NCBI RefSeq assembly: GCF_018691265.1
Contig: NW_024881278.1
Location: forward strand, 7,399,501 to 7,463,500
DNA length: 64,000 nt
Direction: 5' to 3'
Source of the DNA: Tyto alba
Taxonomy: Eukaryota > Chordata > Aves > Strigiformes > Tytonidae
Shown here: positions 62,001 through 64,000 of the stretch, one piece after another
Position numbering within the stretch: position 1 is the first letter of the stretch
How the letters are laid out: every line of letters begins with the position of its first letter
Translations under genes and position numbers: made by a program
The notes under the pieces: model-generated
Database searches by the model: none
What the model was told of the DNA's origin: nothing
What the model saw: the letters and a program-made list of their open reading frames with translations, nothing else

Positions 62001-64000
62001 TGGTATTCAAGTAGTCGGTTTTTACTGAAATATGTTAGTTTTTCACAAGTTACAATGAGAAGAATAAAAACTATATTTGCACTGCAAAAAAAATGCATTT
62101 GAAAGTAGCTTAGAATAAGTGATACTCGTTCAACATCATGCCTCAGGAAGTCTGAAGAACCTTGATTTTCTTTGGGGAGTAAAGTAGCCCTATGTAACTT
62201 TTTTTTTTTCGTGTGCTGTTTTTTCAGGATCTTTTCCTTTTGTTTCTGCTCCTTTTCACAAGATATATCAGAGAGAATTCAGCCTACAAGATTTATCTCC
62301 CTTTTTTTTTTCTGTCCTCACCAAAACTGTGGCTGCACCTTAGGTAGTCTTCACCACTGGCATGACTCACCTAAAATACATCCCTACCCACAACAGTCAG
62401 AAACTAGTTCCAAAACCAGTAAAACTAGCAAATTCAGGTTTCGTATAGCTTCAGGACTTACATCGTTTGCATCTCTATCCTGGAATATCTTCAGTCATTT
62501 TTACATGTCTCTTATCCTCCTTTTTGGTTTTGCCATCTGGGTAAAAGACAGACAGGCGTGTAAAAACTACCTACTAGCTGATGGCTCCCAAATGGAATGG
62601 GTAACAACCAAGTTCTCCCAGGTCCCTCTCCACAAGAGAGCTTGTCAGCTCTCTGTAATTTATTTAGCCAGCTGCTGATTTTTACAAAACTATCAGGAAT
62701 GTAATATCCTTGAATCTTCTGCCACTGCCATAGCTAACTGAAACTGTCCAAAGTGCTCAAAAGCTGGAGCGCTTTATGTGGGGAAAGATGAGGGTGATAA
62801 AGGGCTTCAGGGTCTGATCAGCTTGATGTGGTACTGAGAAAGCAGGGTAGTCATGTTGAAAATTTTTTTAGCTGTCCTATCTTTGTCTGACCCAGATAAA
62901 AGGAAGAGCTCCCTAAACGCTCGTAAGAAAGAAGCAGCAGTCAGTCTTGGTGATGTCTTCCAAAGCTGCCATCCCTTCTGTCTTTGGAAGTCAAAGATGC
63001 ACTGTGACCCCAAAACACCACCATAACCCAAGTCAAGATTCCAGCTGCTGTAGTCTGATAAAAGCAGTTACAAGGGACAAGTTACTAAACAGTGAGCAAA
63101 GCGCAAAAAGATGGTGGGCCAGTACCTTTCAAATATGAGCTATTTAGAATCAGTACCGTTGCTTCCAGTGTAAGCTTTGCCTGTATATGTAAGTTTCATA
63201 GTCCCAGTAGCAATGCTTTCAACCTTGTCTACAGTAATGGTGAAAATGTCTCTACTATCAATCTGTTTACTCCTCAGGCATATTTGGCAGCCAAGGGAAC
63301 AACCCTGAATACTGATTACTGGGCTGTTTCTTTCCTAAGAGGGTAAATACTGATGCAGAAAGAGAGCAAAAATTTATTTATAATTTAAATTATATGCACT
63401 TTTTTCTTTTAAAAAGCAGACCAATTTAAAAAACAAATTATTATAACTTCTATGAGTTCCTACATTTTAAAAAAGCTATTAAAATAATGTAGATAAAACA
63501 CTGTGATTTCAGGTAGTTCATTCTTGCTGTTGGAGTTGTAAATTCTAGTCACCAAGCTAGTAGCATCACCAGCCCAGCATCTGGAATCATAATGGTGGAG
63601 CTGCAAGATCAGCTTTTGCCATGTACATCTTCCCCTGAACATGCAGGGAACATATTTTCTTCAGTTGGTCTCTTCAGCTAATTCAGCTCAGTCACTTGTA
63701 CATTCCAAGTTAAAAAATCCAAGGTTGAGCACCCCTGATTTAGAGAGAGGTTAGATACTCTGAGCCTGGAACATACCATCCCAATTCTGTTCCTGCTCTA
63801 AAACTACACCTGTAACTTGTAAAACTGTTCTGTCCACGCTCTAATTTGTGATGTAATGAGTGGATCCTCCTTTCTTCACTCCCTGGGAATTGAATATCAC
63901 AAATATATCAGTCCAAATGACCCAAAAGGTACTGTGCATCAATGGACTTACTTTCCACCATTGAACCCCTGGGCCCCAGGGAACAAACATTGCTCATTCA
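59081..64000. other. Distal gene desert; no gene recognised
   Basis: AT-rich sequence with short mononucleotide runs. The longest open frame (62172-62678, +, 168 codons) begins with a T-rich, Phe/Cys-rich stretch and matches no family I know. There is no CpG island or identifiable RTN4 exon before the window ends. Confidence 0.6.

Overview
The window is vertebrate nuclear DNA and most likely comes from a neoavian bird. Genes are split by GT/AG introns, a CpG island marks a ribosomal-protein promoter, one 5'-truncated CR1 LINE is present, and a solo LTR of the type common in Neoaves sits in an intron. The gene order MTIF2 - RPS27A - CLHC1 matches the block known from human 2p16 (RTN4 - CLHC1 - RPS27A - MTIF2). 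All gene identities come from reading translated exons against remembered family sequences; no search was run.

Layout. Positions 1-5970 (+) hold the last seven coding exons of MTIF2, the mitochondrial translation initiation factor 2 (C-terminal ~399 residues; the 5' part lies outside the window). RPS27A (-) lies at 6610-8635, converging on MTIF2. It is complete: five coding exons plus a non-coding first exon encode a 156-residue ubiquitin-S27a fusion. Positions 8180-9050 form a CpG island that works as a head-to-head promoter between RPS27A and CLHC1. It carries several ZNF143/THAP11-type motifs, GC boxes and a YY1-like site. Positions 9517-18747 (+) hold CLHC1 (clathrin heavy chain linker domain containing 1). 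From 18748 to 64000 is a ~45 kb AT-rich gene desert with no exon I can support. By synteny it should lead towards RTN4. It contains a CR1 copy (58193-59080), a diverged ~140 bp tandem duplication, short satellites and one CTCF-like motif.

The main finding is that CLHC1 appears to be a unitary pseudogene, or a heavily damaged gene, in this lineage. The start-containing exon has an in-frame TGA seven codons after the ATG. The exon near 10413 needs two reading-frame changes to follow the family sequence. One exon has GG where the acceptor AG should be (13480-13481). Several N-terminal exons cannot be recognised. The last four exons still have intact frames and matching phases, which suggests fairly recent or partial decay. 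A 573 bp ERVL-type solo LTR with perfect 5 bp target duplications sits only ~50 bp upstream of one of these remaining exons.

MTIF2 (mitochondrial initiation) and RPS27A (cytosolic 40S subunit and ubiquitin supply) are both housekeeping translation genes with undamaged frames. This makes general sequencing error a less likely explanation for the CLHC1 lesions.
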